A stretch of 48,612 nucleotides of DNA from Chitinophagales bacterium 65-1 (GCA_002050465.1 MWYX01000062.1:1-48612), one strand, 5' to 3'. Shown: positions 16,873 to 25,552, numbered from the stretch's first letter. Made by a program: numbers and translations. Notes: generated from the sequence alone by a model not told the origin.

Positions 16873-17748
16873 TTATAAAAACAGATCTGCATATAATTTC
16901 CCCCCGGGAACTACAGCATATTTATTAAGGTCTGTAATGTCTTCAAGCGCCAACACCTCTTCGTCAATAAACGTATTACCCGTACATTCTGTGGATGGTT
17001 TACTCAAAATATAATAAGCTGCATCTGCAATAATTTCAGGGTGACGGCTCATCTTAATTAATGCATCACCTCCCAAAAGATTTTTTACTGCAGCAGTTGC
17101 AATTGTTGTTTTTGGCCAAAGAGCATTGGATGCGATCTTGTATTTTTTTAACTCTTCTGCAAGGCCTAATACAATCATAGTCATATTATACTTAGCCATT
17201 GTATATGCCACATGATTTCCAAACCATTTTATTTCCAAATTAAGAGGTGGTGATAGGGTAAGGATATGTGGATTAACAGACTTTTTTAAATAAGGTATAC
17301 AAGCCTGGCTTACAAAAAAAGTTCCTCTTCCATTAATGTCATGCATAAGGTCAAACTGCTTGGGAGTTGTTTGTTCTGCGGGAGTAAGCGTAATTGCAGA
17401 AGCATTATTTATGAGAATGTCAATGCCGCCAAATGTTTCAACTGCTTTATCTACTGCATTTTTAATTTGATCTTCAAAGCGAATATCGCATTGTACTGCC
17501 AATGCTTTTCCTCCCGCCTGTTCTATTTCCTGCGCAGCAGAAAAAATAGTTCCACCCAGTTTTGGATTTTCTTCAACAGATTTTGCGGCTACTACAATAT
17601 TAGCACCTTCCTTTGCAAGCCGTAATCCGATCGCCTTTCCAATACCTCTGGAAGCGCCGGTAATAAAAACAGTTCGGCCTCCCCAATTCCTATAGCTATC
17701 GGAACCTCCGGTGGAGGGGCTTTCCAACCCACTTATGCCGTTCTGCAT
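16873..17748 (-). CDS. SDR family oxidoreductase (HSDL2-like) with a repeat-derived N-terminus
   Basis: A 291-residue short-chain dehydrogenase/reductase like the SDR domain of HSDL2. The NAD(P) motif TGASRGIG is at residues 30-37, the structural NNAS at about 117, and the catalytic YTMAK near 180. Family members normally start two to six residues before the beta-strand that leads into TGASRGIG; here 24 residues precede it, and residues 8-24 (L-E-S-P-S-T-G-G ... W-G-G) are coded by a GC-rich palindromic element at 17677-17727. Either the element was inserted after the start codon and is translated, or the true start is elsewhere; no other in-frame ATG exists before the motif. Substrate unknown, perhaps an acyl-CoA or ketone. 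OsmC and an aldo/keto reductase lie upstream on the same strand. Confidence 0.88.
   Translation of the reverse strand: MQNGISGLESPSTGGSDSYRNWGGRTVFITGASRGIGKAIGLRLAKEGANIVVAAKSVEENPKLGGTIFSAAQEIEQAGGKALAVQCDIRFEDQIKNAVDKAVETFGGIDILINNASAITLTPAEQTTPKQFDLMHDINGRGTFFVSQACIPYLKKSVNPHILTLSPPLNLEIKWFGNHVAYTMAKYNMTMIVLGLAEELKKYKIASNALWPKTTIATAAVKNLLGGDALIKMSRHPEIIADAAYYILSKPSTECTGNTFIDEEVLALEDITDLNKYAVVPGGKLYADLFL
17677..17727 (-). repeat. GC-rich palindromic element inside the SDR gene
   Basis: Read on the minus strand it runs from AAAGCCCCTCCA to ATTGGGGAGGC. Inside are two hairpins: CCTCC/GGAGG with a 3-base loop (17705-17717), and TTCC-x-ATAGCTAT-x-GGAA (17687-17704), a palindrome with one mismatched pair. 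It codes exactly residues 8-24 of the SDR. Its ends match those of the element at 38723-38764. The GC content is far above that of the surroundings. Confidence 0.7.
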
Positions 17749-17799
17749 GACTTTAATTTTTAAAATAGAAAATAGAAGATTACATTTCTAATTTTATAT

Positions 17800-18216
17800 T
17801 TAGCCCAATGTTGCTTCCATGGAAATGGCAATGTTAGGGTTTAAAGATTTTGATATAGGACAAGTGATTTTTGCTTTTTCTGCACACTCATCAAACTTTT
17901 GCTTATCAATACCGGGAGCTTTTACTTTAACCGTTAAATGAGATTTGGTAATTGCACCGTCGGCAAGAGTTATATCGCATTTGGTTTCAATTTCATCGGG
18001 CGTAAATCCTGCTTCTCCTAATATAAAACTCAACTTCATTGAAAAGCATCCTGCATGTGCTGCAGCTACCAGCTCTTCAGGATTTGTACCTGGGCCTTCT
18101 TCAAACCTGTCTTTATAGGTATACTGTACTTTATCTAAAACGGCACTTTGTGTAGTAAGGTTTCCTTTTCCTTCTTTTCCACTTCCTTGCCATATGGCTG
18201 TTGCATGTCTGCTCAT
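17800..18216 (-). CDS. OsmC/Ohr family peroxiredoxin-like protein
   Basis: A 138-residue OsmC-family protein, thiol peroxidases that reduce organic hydroperoxides. The two redox cysteines are present: VAAAHAGCFSMKLSF (Cys about residue 56) and AEKAKITCPISKSLN (Cys about 119). The N-terminal A-T-A-I-W-Q-G-S-G-K-E-G-K-G-N-L strand is typical of the OsmC rather than the Ohr branch. It lies 26 bases after the aldo/keto reductase stop and 51 bases before the SDR, in a minus-strand group whose members all fit redox or carbonyl-stress duties. Confidence 0.92.
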   Translation of the reverse strand: MSRHATAIWQGSGKEGKGNLTTQSAVLDKVQYTYKDRFEEGPGTNPEELVAAAHAGCFSMKLSFILGEAGFTPDEIETKCDITLADGAITKSHLTVKVKAPGIDKQKFDECAEKAKITCPISKSLNPNIAISMEATLG

Positions 18217-18242
18217 AAAATTTATTTTTTAAAGTTTAGAAA

Positions 18243-19232
18243 TTAATATTCAGGTAGAACCGGTTTGGTTTTCATAACCGTATCAATTTTATTCATCACT
18301 TCTTCTGTTAACTTAGGCACTACTTCCAGGGCTTTTAAATTATCAATCAATTGTTCTTTTTTAGTTGCCCCCAAAATTGCCGTAGTAACATTTGGATTTT
18401 TTATGCACCATGCAATAGATAGGGAAGGCAATGATACACCTAATTCATTTGCAACGGATGCCAGTTCTTTTACTTTATTTATTTTCTCATCTATCATCCA
18501 TCTTTCTTTAAGCCAGTCAAAGCCTTCCAGACCCAGTCGTGAGCCTTCCGGTATTCCATTATTATATTTACCAGTTAATAAGCCGCTTGCCAAAGGGCTC
18601 CAGATGGTTGTTCCCAACCCCACTGTTTTAAAAACCATTAAATATTCGTTTTCCATTTTACTTCTCTCAAATAGATTGTATTGCGGCTGCTCCATTGTTG
18701 GGCCAATCAATTTATATTGCTGAGCCACACGATGAGCTTCCATTATTTCCACACCACTCCATTCACTGGTTCCCCAATACAAAATTTTTCCCTGTTGAAT
18801 AAGCGTATTCATTGCCCACACTGTTTCCTCAATGGGAGTATTTTTATCAGGGCGATGGCAGAAATATAGATCAAGGTAATCTACCTGTAACCTATGTAAT
18901 GCCTCATTACAGGCTTCTATTAAATGCTTACGATTGTTACCTGTTTGATTGGGTTTATTTTCTTTACCCCGCCAGCCAAAAAAAGCCTTTGAGGAAACAG
19001 TATATGAGGTTCTGTCCCAGTTTTTATTTTTTAAAACACGCCCCATCATTTTTTCACTCTCACCCAGCGAATATACTTCCGCATTATCAAAAAAATTGAT
19101 ACCATTATCATATGCAATTCCCATTAACTCATCCGCTATGGTATCATCTATTTGTTTGCTGAAACTTACCCAACTACCAAATGATAGAACACTTAATTGT
19201 AGCCCTGATTTTCCCAGCCGGCGATATTCCAT
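18243..19232 (-). CDS. Aldo/keto reductase (Kv-beta-like)
   Basis: A 329-residue NADPH-dependent aldehyde/ketone reductase of the AKR6/Kv-beta-like group. The catalytic tetrad is recognisable: Asp and Tyr in FFDNAEVYSLG (about 49-58), Lys in TVSSKAFFGW (about 82), His in LDLYFCHRPDKNTP (about 124). The phosphate-binding C-terminal segment AILGATKKEQL is present. A -7 box lies upstream at 19260. It is first in the AKR, OsmC, SDR group. Confidence 0.93.
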   Translation of the reverse strand: MEYRRLGKSGLQLSVLSFGSWVSFSKQIDDTIADELMGIAYDNGINFFDNAEVYSLGESEKMMGRVLKNKNWDRTSYTVSSKAFFGWRGKENKPNQTGNNRKHLIEACNEALHRLQVDYLDLYFCHRPDKNTPIEETVWAMNTLIQQGKILYWGTSEWSGVEIMEAHRVAQQYKLIGPTMEQPQYNLFERSKMENEYLMVFKTVGLGTTIWSPLASGLLTGKYNNGIPEGSRLGLEGFDWLKERWMIDEKINKVKELASVANELGVSLPSLSIAWCIKNPNVTTAILGATKKEQLIDNLKALEVVPKLTEEVMNKIDTVMKTKPVLPEY

Positions 19233-19259
19233 ATTATAAATAATTGAGTTTGCTCAGAT

Positions 19260-19267
19260 CAAAATTA
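19260..19267 (-). promoter_or_regulatory. Candidate sigma-A -7 box for the AKR-OsmC-SDR group (TAATTTTG)
   Basis: On the minus strand TAATTTTG fits TAnnTTTG, 27 bases upstream of the aldo/keto reductase ATG at 19232. Confidence 0.4.
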
Positions 19268-19300
19268 AATCCAAATATTTTGAAAAAAACTATTCTTTAT

Positions 19301-19876
19301 TTACTGTGGAAAATCTGATGCAGGAACTTTTAAAAAACCTTTGGGATTGCAAATATTCCATCCACTGAAATCCTGCGGAGCTACCAAACAGGTTCCATCA
19401 ATGAAATGCGTTTTAGTTCTGATACGAACCGGCTTATCGGTGTAAAACTCTTTACCTATACGGTTTCTATCCCAATATAATTCCTTACAATATAATGTAT
19501 CTCCGTTTGTATTGATTAAACGAACGCTATCTCTTAAATAAACCTTGCTTTCTGTTTCCATATACCTGCCATAAAGCGCATCCAGCTTACTTTCTATAGT
19601 AAGATTAGCATCATAAAAATCTGCATGAATAGTTTTAGGAAATTCAATGTATGGCACTGTATCCTGGTAGCGTAACAGAACAGGTGCTGTAAGTACGGCT
19701 TTTGTTTTTCCGCCAACGCTATAGTTAATACTTATTCCTTTGCCTTGTTCTACTCCAATTCGGCGTGAGGTTAATTCCTTTATCTGTTGCTCAGAGTTTT
19801 CACAGGCTACCATAAAAAAGCAGCCTGCTAAAATGGCTGCCCAATAATTTATTTTATATGAATGATGTAAAATCAT
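19301..19876 (-). CDS. lptC: LPS export periplasmic protein LptC
   Basis: LptC links the inner-membrane LptBFG transporter to the LptA bridge in lipopolysaccharide export. The 191-residue product has a lipoprotein signal with lipobox M-V-A-C (about 22-25), as is common for Bacteroidota LptC, then a beta-jellyroll recognisable from the repeated strand pattern TAPVLLRYQDTVPYIEFPKT and the LYCKELYWDRNRIGKEFYTD block. The rest of the Lpt genes are not here. It lies 40 bases after an outer-membrane protein gene on the same strand, so coaX, the outer-membrane protein and lptC are probably cotranscribed. Confidence 0.85.
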   Translation of the reverse strand: MILHHSYKINYWAAILAGCFFMVACENSEQQIKELTSRRIGVEQGKGISINYSVGGKTKAVLTAPVLLRYQDTVPYIEFPKTIHADFYDANLTIESKLDALYGRYMETESKVYLRDSVRLINTNGDTLYCKELYWDRNRIGKEFYTDKPVRIRTKTHFIDGTCLVAPQDFSGWNICNPKGFLKVPASDFPQ

Positions 19877-19916
19877 TTAATAACATCTCCTTTTTCTTTA
19901 AAAGAAGAAGTATTGT

Positions 19917-21236
19917 TTATTGATATTTATACCTTCTAAACCAAATATCACTTAATGAAAAACCAACACTAATATGCATTATATTTTCACGTATATTGTT
20001 GTCCTTATTTCCCCGGCTACCATATTCAATCGCTACATTCAGCACTGATTTTTGGGTTTCATAAAATGCCTGTCTTAATTTTAATGGTAAACCGGCACCT
20101 ATAGATACACCAACCTGAGGAAGTTTTTTATCAGCAACAATATAATCAGGGCCTATAAAGAAGCCTGCCCTGTATTTTACAAACTGTGAATATTTTCTGG
20201 AATTATTACGGGCAGGCCAATATTGAAATCCGGCCTTAACTGTCCAATTACTTTTTACTAAATCCTGCTGACCAAAAAAACTGTAATTATTCCAATTGGA
20301 GCTTTCGAAATCAATACCATACAACCAATGTCCTTTTTCCATGATAAAACCAATACCAAAGGTGGCCGGTAACTGAATATTTCCTTTCTGATCATTTTTT
20401 TCGAAAACGCTGTCAAGGTGATCAGTACCTCCTGTTACCGTATTAAATGAAAATGTTTCCCGCAAAATATCCTGTGATGCACCATATTTTTTTTGCAGGC
20501 TTCCATATGCGCCGATACGCAAAACACCATTAAGAGAATCCAAAGGAATTTCATATTGAAGGCCACCATTTAACGACAGGCCACCAATACTGGTTTTTGT
20601 GGAAGAATTGGATTTAAGATAATTGATAGAGTCATTTAAGAAAACTAATCGTGTACTATAAGTTTTATTTCCAAACAGATATCCAACGTTTACACCTAAG
20701 CTAAATTTTTTTATCCGTAACCCTGTACCTGCAAAAACCTCATTTACTCCTCCACTTCCTTCATAAAGTGTGGCCACGCTATCAATATTATTTATGCGGC
20801 TTTCCTTTTCAATTTTATAACCGATCTTGCTAACAGGCCTTAAACCAAGGTTTACCCCTAATGCCATATTTTTTTGAATGGCCTTTTTATTACCATTAAG
20901 TAAAGGAAAACCCAGTTGCAAATAAGATATTGCAGCATTATTGGTTGTTAATTTTCCTGCAGGTGTGGTGCTTCTTAATATTCTGGTATCTACCTGTGCC
21001 GCAATATCTAATGTAGTATATACAAGCCTGCCGTAACTGGCAGGATTAATATAATTAATGGTTGTTTGATCGGCATAACCTGATGAAATACCACCCATTC
21101 CCCGGTTTAATATATTTCCCGGGGCTACTAAATTTCCAATACCATATCTGGAGTAAGGTGAATTTTCCTGTGACAGGGAGAAGAGAGGAAGTGCAAAAAG
21201 CACAAGGGTAAACAGTTTATGTTTTGGTATCATCAT
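19917..21236 (-). CDS. Outer-membrane protein of unknown function between coaX and lptC
   Basis: A protein of about 439 residues with a signal peptide ending F-S-L-S-Q and a beta-rich body. The mature N-terminus NSPYSRYGIGNLVAPGNILN is a recognisable opening of a Bacteroidota outer-membrane protein group with FadL/PorV-like features, and the last strand ends in aromatic residues (S-D-I-W-F-R-R-Y). The start is uncertain: ATGs at 21245, 21236 and 21233 all overlap the end of coaX by 17 to 29 bases. I take 21236. The overlap indicates coupling to coaX. A place in outer-membrane assembly next to lptC is possible but only inferred. Confidence 0.8.
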   Translation of the reverse strand: MMIPKHKLFTLVLFALPLFSLSQENSPYSRYGIGNLVAPGNILNRGMGGISSGYADQTTINYINPASYGRLVYTTLDIAAQVDTRILRSTTPAGKLTTNNAAISYLQLGFPLLNGNKKAIQKNMALGVNLGLRPVSKIGYKIEKESRINNIDSVATLYEGSGGVNEVFAGTGLRIKKFSLGVNVGYLFGNKTYSTRLVFLNDSINYLKSNSSTKTSIGGLSLNGGLQYEIPLDSLNGVLRIGAYGSLQKKYGASQDILRETFSFNTVTGGTDHLDSVFEKNDQKGNIQLPATFGIGFIMEKGHWLYGIDFESSNWNNYSFFGQQDLVKSNWTVKAGFQYWPARNNSRKYSQFVKYRAGFFIGPDYIVADKKLPQVGVSIGAGLPLKLRQAFYETQKSVLNVAIEYGSRGNKDNNIRENIMHISVGFSLSDIWFRRYKYQ

Positions 21237-21966
21237 TATATTCACTAATTGCGTACAACCCTTTAAAAATCAGATCTGGGTCGGCAAATATCTTGCTTTT
21301 AATATGGTATGCAAAATAAGAGGCATCGCCCCCGGTTAAAAGCACGTTAAAATTGCTGAATTTTTCTGCATAAGATTCAATAATTCCATCGATTTCTTTT
21401 ACTATCCCCAATAATACTCCACTCAGAATATTGGTTTTAGTATCATAACCTACTAATGGAAAATTCCATCCGACTGCTAAGGGATCGGGTTTAATTAAGG
21501 GGAGTTTTGCCGTAAAAGTGTGTAACGACCTAAATCGCATTTCCATTCCAGGAGAAATGCTTCCTCCAAGGAATTGGTTGTATTTATTAATGAAATTATA
21601 TGTAATGCATGATCCCATGCCAATTACCAAATTATTTTTTTTCGGATAAAAATAAACCGCAGCAGCAGATAAAGCCAGTCTGTCTGCGCCAATTGTGTCC
21701 GGCCTGCTTACAGGAGTTTTAAAAGGTAATTTAGTTTGATGTGAAAGCTTATGAAACGTTGAAGATGCGGAAAAAATATTTTCCAGGTTTGGATTATGCT
21801 CAATTACAGAGGACAAAATGGTTTTATCAGGTTGATATTTATTTATTAATTGCTCAATAGTTTCATTTTTATCATTTTCTAAGTCAAAAATTTCTTTAAT
21901 AATATTTCCGTGAAATACAGCGCATTTTAGCCTTGTGTTTCCAAAATCAAAACAAAGTGTGGTCAA
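21217..21966 (-). CDS. coaX: Type III pantothenate kinase
   Basis: Phosphorylates pantothenate in the first step of coenzyme A synthesis. The 249-residue product has the ASKHA-fold phosphate motif LCFDFGNTRLKCAVF at its start (Asp about residue 6), the pantothenate-site TIGADRLALSAAA (about 98-110), MGSCITYNF and GGSISPGMEMRFRSLH, and the late LLTGGDA. All match CoaX, which, unlike types I and II, is not inhibited by CoA. It lies 13 bases after the LON-domain gene. Confidence 0.95.
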   Translation of the reverse strand: MTTLCFDFGNTRLKCAVFHGNIIKEIFDLENDKNETIEQLINKYQPDKTILSSVIEHNPNLENIFSASSTFHKLSHQTKLPFKTPVSRPDTIGADRLALSAAAVYFYPKKNNLVIGMGSCITYNFINKYNQFLGGSISPGMEMRFRSLHTFTAKLPLIKPDPLAVGWNFPLVGYDTKTNILSGVLLGIVKEIDGIIESYAEKFSNFNVLLTGGDASYFAYHIKSKIFADPDLIFKGLYAISEYNDDTKT

Positions 21967-21979
21967 TTAAAATATAATT

Positions 21980-22621
21980 TTAAATATTAAGATTTAATCC
22001 TTCTAAGTTTTTAAAATGCCCGTTCAGCTTTATTTTCTCTTTTAGTGTTTCCATTTCAGCAACTACCGGTAATACTTTTGCCAAATGCCGTTTTAGATAT
22101 TCCTGGCGTTGTAGTTCATTCATAAGGCCTAAAAATTCATATTCTTCATCTAAAGTGAGGCCCGCATGATGTGCTACATCATAGCTCCAAAGGTCGTTCT
22201 CAGGTTTTTTAAATTTATTGTCAACTTTTAAAAGCTTATGCAATTCACCGATCGCTTTAATAACTTTTTGCATAAGGAGGCGGTTACAAAATTCAATATT
22301 CTTAGGATAGTTTACAATTGCACCGCTGTATAATTTATCGGGTATCTCTTTTATCACTTCCAGGATGCGAAAGATTTTTTGCCCCTTTGTTTTAATATCC
22401 ATTTCGCCATTATCATAGGTTTTACTCAATTCTGTTATTTCAACCAGTGTACCCAACTCATTCATATTGTTTCCAATAACCGCAGGAATTCCAAATGGTT
22501 TTTTTGTTGTAACACATTCTGATACCAGCTGTTTATATCGTGGTTCAAAAATATGCAGATTGAGTTCTTCTCCGGGGTAAACCACAATCGACAAGGGAAA
22601 GATAGGAATGAAGTTGGTCAT
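21980..22621 (-). CDS. LON substrate-binding domain protein
   Basis: A 213-residue stand-alone protein matching the N-terminal (PUA-like) domain of Lon protease: IPIFPLSIVVYPGEELNLHIFEPRY at the start, and the later L-Y-S-G-A-I-V-N-Y and a helical C-terminal bundle. It has no ATPase or protease domain. Such proteins are common in Bacteroidota; their role is unknown. It appears to be first in the LON, coaX, outer-membrane protein, lptC series and is divergent from the glycosyltransferase at 22714. Confidence 0.88.
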   Translation of the reverse strand: MTNFIPIFPLSIVVYPGEELNLHIFEPRYKQLVSECVTTKKPFGIPAVIGNNMNELGTLVEITELSKTYDNGEMDIKTKGQKIFRILEVIKEIPDKLYSGAIVNYPKNIEFCNRLLMQKVIKAIGELHKLLKVDNKFKKPENDLWSYDVAHHAGLTLDEEYEFLGLMNELQRQEYLKRHLAKVLPVVAEMETLKEKIKLNGHFKNLEGLNLNI

Positions 22622-22675
22622 TATTCAAAATAAAAGAAATTCTTATTAATTAAAATATAAATAAGCTGATAGTTT

Positions 22676-22683
22676 TAATTTTG
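22676..22683 (+). promoter_or_regulatory. Candidate sigma-A -7 box (TAATTTTG)
   Basis: TAATTTTG fits TAnnTTTG, 30 bases before the ATG of the glycosyltransferase at 22714. No clear TTTG lies at -33. Confidence 0.4.
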
Positions 22684-22699
22684 TCTCAAAGGACTCCTT

Positions 22700-22706
22700 G
22701 GGAGGA
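22700..22706 (+). promoter_or_regulatory. Strong Shine-Dalgarno-like site (GGGAGGA)
   Basis: GGGAGGA lies seven bases before the ATG at 22714. Most genes in this window have AT-rich leaders without such a site. The preceding CTCC at 22694-22697 could pair with GGAG at 22701-22704 across a three-base loop and cover it. Confidence 0.45.
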
Positions 22707-22713
22707 ATAAAAA

Positions 22714-23484
22714 ATGGATAAAATATCCGCAGTAGTAATCTCATATAATTCCTCATCAACCATTGGTAATTGTATTGATGCATTAAAAAAGGTTAGCGAT
22801 GAGATAATTGTTATAGATTCTTTATCTACTGATAACACTGCAGAAATTTGTAAACAAAAGGATGTAATTTTTTTTCAGCAAAGCTGGCTTGGATTTGGAC
22901 CGCAGAAGAATTTTGGAATAACCAAAGCCTCCTATAATTACATTTTATCAATAGATGCAGACGAAATTATAAGTGATGAATTGGCTACATCAATTATTAA
23001 TGAAAAAAAAACGGGGCTTACAGGTATTTATAGCTTTTTATTTCGGCACTTTTATTATATAGATTTTTTAAAGCATGGTGCTTCCCGTCCGGGAACTAAG
23101 ATTCGTTTGTTTAATAAAAACAATGTAAGCTGGGATGAAAAAGAAGTTCATGAAGCTTTGATAATACCAAAAGAAGAAAATATTAAGCAACTGGATGGAT
23201 ATCTTTATCATTACACATATATATCTATAGCACACCAGATAATAAAAATAAATAGTTATACCACCTTAGGAGCAAAAGAACTTTTAAAAAAAAATAAAAA
23301 ACATTTTCTGCTTAAAATGATTTTCAGCCCAGCGGTAAATTTTATTATGAATTATTTTATCCGACTGGGATTTTTAGATGGCATTCATGGCTTTATTGTA
23401 GCAAAATTAGCCGCACATGAAAGTTTTGTAAAATATGCGAAACTATGGGAGATGGAAACGAAAAAAAAATCAACTGCAAAATAA
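22714..23484 (+). CDS. Glycosyltransferase family 2 (WaaE-like)
   Basis: A 256-residue GT-A fold glycosyltransferase of the WaaE/KdtX type that adds a sugar to lipopolysaccharide core. The opening ISAVVISYNSSSTIGNCIDAL, the nucleotide-binding VIDSLSTDNTAEIC and the metal-binding SIDADEIIS (DxD near residue 88) are standard. The C-terminal part has hydrophobic segments (about 200-235) that probably lie on the membrane. It is first in a group with meaB and a second glycosyltransferase. Confidence 0.9.
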   Translation: MDKISAVVISYNSSSTIGNCIDALKKVSDEIIVIDSLSTDNTAEICKQKDVIFFQQSWLGFGPQKNFGITKASYNYILSIDADEIISDELATSIINEKKTGLTGIYSFLFRHFYYIDFLKHGASRPGTKIRLFNKNNVSWDEKEVHEALIIPKEENIKQLDGYLYHYTYISIAHQIIKINSYTTLGAKELLKKNKKHFLLKMIFSPAVNFIMNYFIRLGFLDGIHGFIVAKLAAHESFVKYAKLWEMETKKKSTAK

Positions 23485-23494
23485 TATTTAAAAT

Positions 23495-24397
23495 GTGAAC
23501 CAACTTTTGCAACAAATTAAACTGGGAGATACAAAAGCTTTGGCAAGATGTATTTCATTTGTTGAAAATGAAGTTAATGGTTATGAGGAATTATTACAAC
23601 AATTACCTCTAAATAATACAACAAAAATCATTGGTATAACGGGCCCACCCGGTGCAGGAAAAAGTACCTTAACTGATGCATTGATTGGTGAGCTGATTAA
23701 AGGAAATAAAAAAATCGGTGTGCTTTGCGTTGACCCGTCTTCGCCTTTTAATTTTGGTTCGCTGCTTGGCGACAGAATCAGAATGAGTGAATGGTATAAT
23801 AATCCAAACGTGTTTATTCGCTCACTTGCAACCCGTGGTTCCCTTGGAGGTTTGCATCCAAAAATAATTGAGATAACTGATGTAATGAAGGCGGCAGGCT
23901 TTGATTATATTATTATAGAAACCGTTGGCATAGGCCAAAGTGAAGTTGAAATTGCAGGACACGCAGATGTTACAGTGGTTGTTTTAGTTCCTGAAGGCGG
24001 CGATGTGATCCAGACAATGAAAGCCGGCTTAATGGAGATAGCTGATATTTTTGTTGTAAATAAAAGTGACCGGCCAGATGCCGAAACATTTATAAATAAT
24101 CTTAAACTAATGTTAGCTCCGGCTTTTAATAGCAACAATAAAATTGAAATTATTAAAACAATTGCTTCTGAAAAAAGTGGAATTAAGGAGTTAAAGAAAG
24201 CAATTTTAGAATGTAAAGAAAAAACAACAAGTGAAAAGAAATATAGCATGCTTGCTGAAAAAGCCTGGCTACTTATTCAAAATAAGCGAATGAAAAATAT
24301 TAATAAACTGGATTTAAAAGAGGAAATAGAACAAATTTCAAACGCTGACGGTAGCTTTAACCTGTATAGGTATATCCACAAATATATTAATGAGTAA
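23495..24397 (+). CDS. meaB: MeaB/ArgK-type GTPase
   Basis: A 300-residue SIMIBI GTPase that protects and reloads B12-dependent methylmalonyl-CoA mutase. The P-loop GITGPPGAGKST, the LCVDPSSPFNFGSLLGDR block, the switch ETVGIGQSEVEIAGHAD and the base-specificity motif NKSD are all present. The start is GTG at 23495; the ATG two bases before it is followed at once by a stop in its own frame. No mutase gene is in the window. It lies between two glycosyltransferase genes, ten bases after the first and overlapping the second by eight, so its partner must be encoded elsewhere. Confidence 0.93.
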   Translation: MNQLLQQIKLGDTKALARCISFVENEVNGYEELLQQLPLNNTTKIIGITGPPGAGKSTLTDALIGELIKGNKKIGVLCVDPSSPFNFGSLLGDRIRMSEWYNNPNVFIRSLATRGSLGGLHPKIIEITDVMKAAGFDYIIIETVGIGQSEVEIAGHADVTVVVLVPEGGDVIQTMKAGLMEIADIFVVNKSDRPDAETFINNLKLMLAPAFNSNNKIEIIKTIASEKSGIKELKKAILECKEKTTSEKKYSMLAEKAWLLIQNKRMKNINKLDLKEEIEQISNADGSFNLYRYIHKYINE

Positions 24398-25328
24398 TCC
24401 ATTTATTTCAATCTGTATTCCAACCTACAAGAATGTAGATTACCTCCAACGCCTTCTGCAATCAATTATAAAACAAACTTTCTCTGATTATGAAATTGTG
24501 ATAACTGATAATAGTCCGGATAATTCGGTAGAACATTTAGTTATAGAATTTAATAACCAATTATCTATCCGGTATTATAGAAATGATCCTCCTACCAACA
24601 TGGGCGAAAACTTCAACAGAGTTATACGAAAAGCAAGCGGCGAATGGATAAAGATGATGCATGATGATGATTGGTTTGCATCACCATTGTCATTGCAAAC
24701 ATTTGCAGAAAGAGCACAAAACACTTCAGAAAAATTCATCTTTTCGGCAAGTAACAATATCTATTCACCTTCTGGCAAACAGGTAAGCGACTTGCTTACT
24801 GAGCGGAAAAAGAAAATGCTGGAGGAAGATCCAATGAATCTTTTTTATCTGAATGTAATTGGGCACCCGAGCACAACACTGCACAAAAAAGATGATACTC
24901 TTTTATATGATCCTCAATTCAGCTGGGTAGTGGATGTAGATTTTTATATCCGTTATCTTTTAAAATATCGGGGCTTTGAATATATTCCTGAAATACTCGT
25001 AAATATTAGTATTGATGAAAATCAGGAGTCAAATAAATACTATAAAAATCCAAAAATTGAAATTCCGGAATATTTTAAATTGCTGAATAAATACCCGGTG
25101 AAAATTACAGACAACAAATATGTTTTTCATGCTTTTTGGCTGCTGGTACGAAAGTTTAAACTTAAAAATTCAGATGAGATAAAATTTGCCGGGTATACAG
25201 GCTTTATTCCTGAAGAGATAGGTGCTATAATTAAATATCAAAAAAATATTCCCGGAATAATTATTAAACAAACTCCTTTTTCAAATTACTTTATGGAGAA
25301 ATGTTTTGCTTCTTGTAAAAAAACCTGA
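24390..25328 (+). CDS. Glycosyltransferase family 2
   Basis: A 312-residue GT2 enzyme. It has the opening ISICIPTYKNVDYLQRLLQS, the VITDNSPDNS nucleotide site and a metal site in WIKMMHDDDWF (residues about 90-95), followed by a short conserved D-V-D-F-Y-I-R-Y-L-L region. Acceptor and donor are unknown; envelope polysaccharide or LPS is likely. It overlaps meaB by eight bases. Its stop is five bases from the convergent small membrane protein. Confidence 0.9.
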   Translation: MSNPFISICIPTYKNVDYLQRLLQSIIKQTFSDYEIVITDNSPDNSVEHLVIEFNNQLSIRYYRNDPPTNMGENFNRVIRKASGEWIKMMHDDDWFASPLSLQTFAERAQNTSEKFIFSASNNIYSPSGKQVSDLLTERKKKMLEEDPMNLFYLNVIGHPSTTLHKKDDTLLYDPQFSWVVDVDFYIRYLLKYRGFEYIPEILVNISIDENQESNKYYKNPKIEIPEYFKLLNKYPVKITDNKYVFHAFWLLVRKFKLKNSDEIKFAGYTGFIPEEIGAIIKYQKNIPGIIIKQTPFSNYFMEKCFASCKKT

Positions 25329-25333
25329 TGTTA

Positions 25334-25552
25334 TTACGCCTTATTGTTTTTCCACCACCTGTAACCCAAAAAACCTGCGATAGCAAAGGGGGTAAGCATT
25401 AAATAAATAATACCTGAATTAAAACCTTTTGCAGGCTTTTCACCCATCTGTTGGGCCGTTTTCGCACAAATAGAACATTGTGCTTTTGTATTTTCAAAAC
25501 TGAAAAATAACAGGCTGAATGAGAAGCATAATATCAATAATATCTTTTTCAT
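25334..25552 (-). CDS. Small secreted or membrane protein with CxxC
   Basis: A 72-residue protein with a signal peptide (about 1-24, ending T-K-A-Q), a CSIC pair directly after the expected cleavage site, and one C-terminal transmembrane helix (about 45-62) followed by RWWKNNK. Similar short proteins occur in many Bacteroidota, with no assigned role. The start at 25552 is preferred over 25573 because a -7 box (25563-25570) overlaps the longer version. The CxxC may bind metal or act in redox chemistry; this is a guess. Confidence 0.75.
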   Translation of the reverse strand: MKKILLILCFSFSLLFFSFENTKAQCSICAKTAQQMGEKPAKGFNSGIIYLMLTPFAIAGFLGYRWWKNNKA

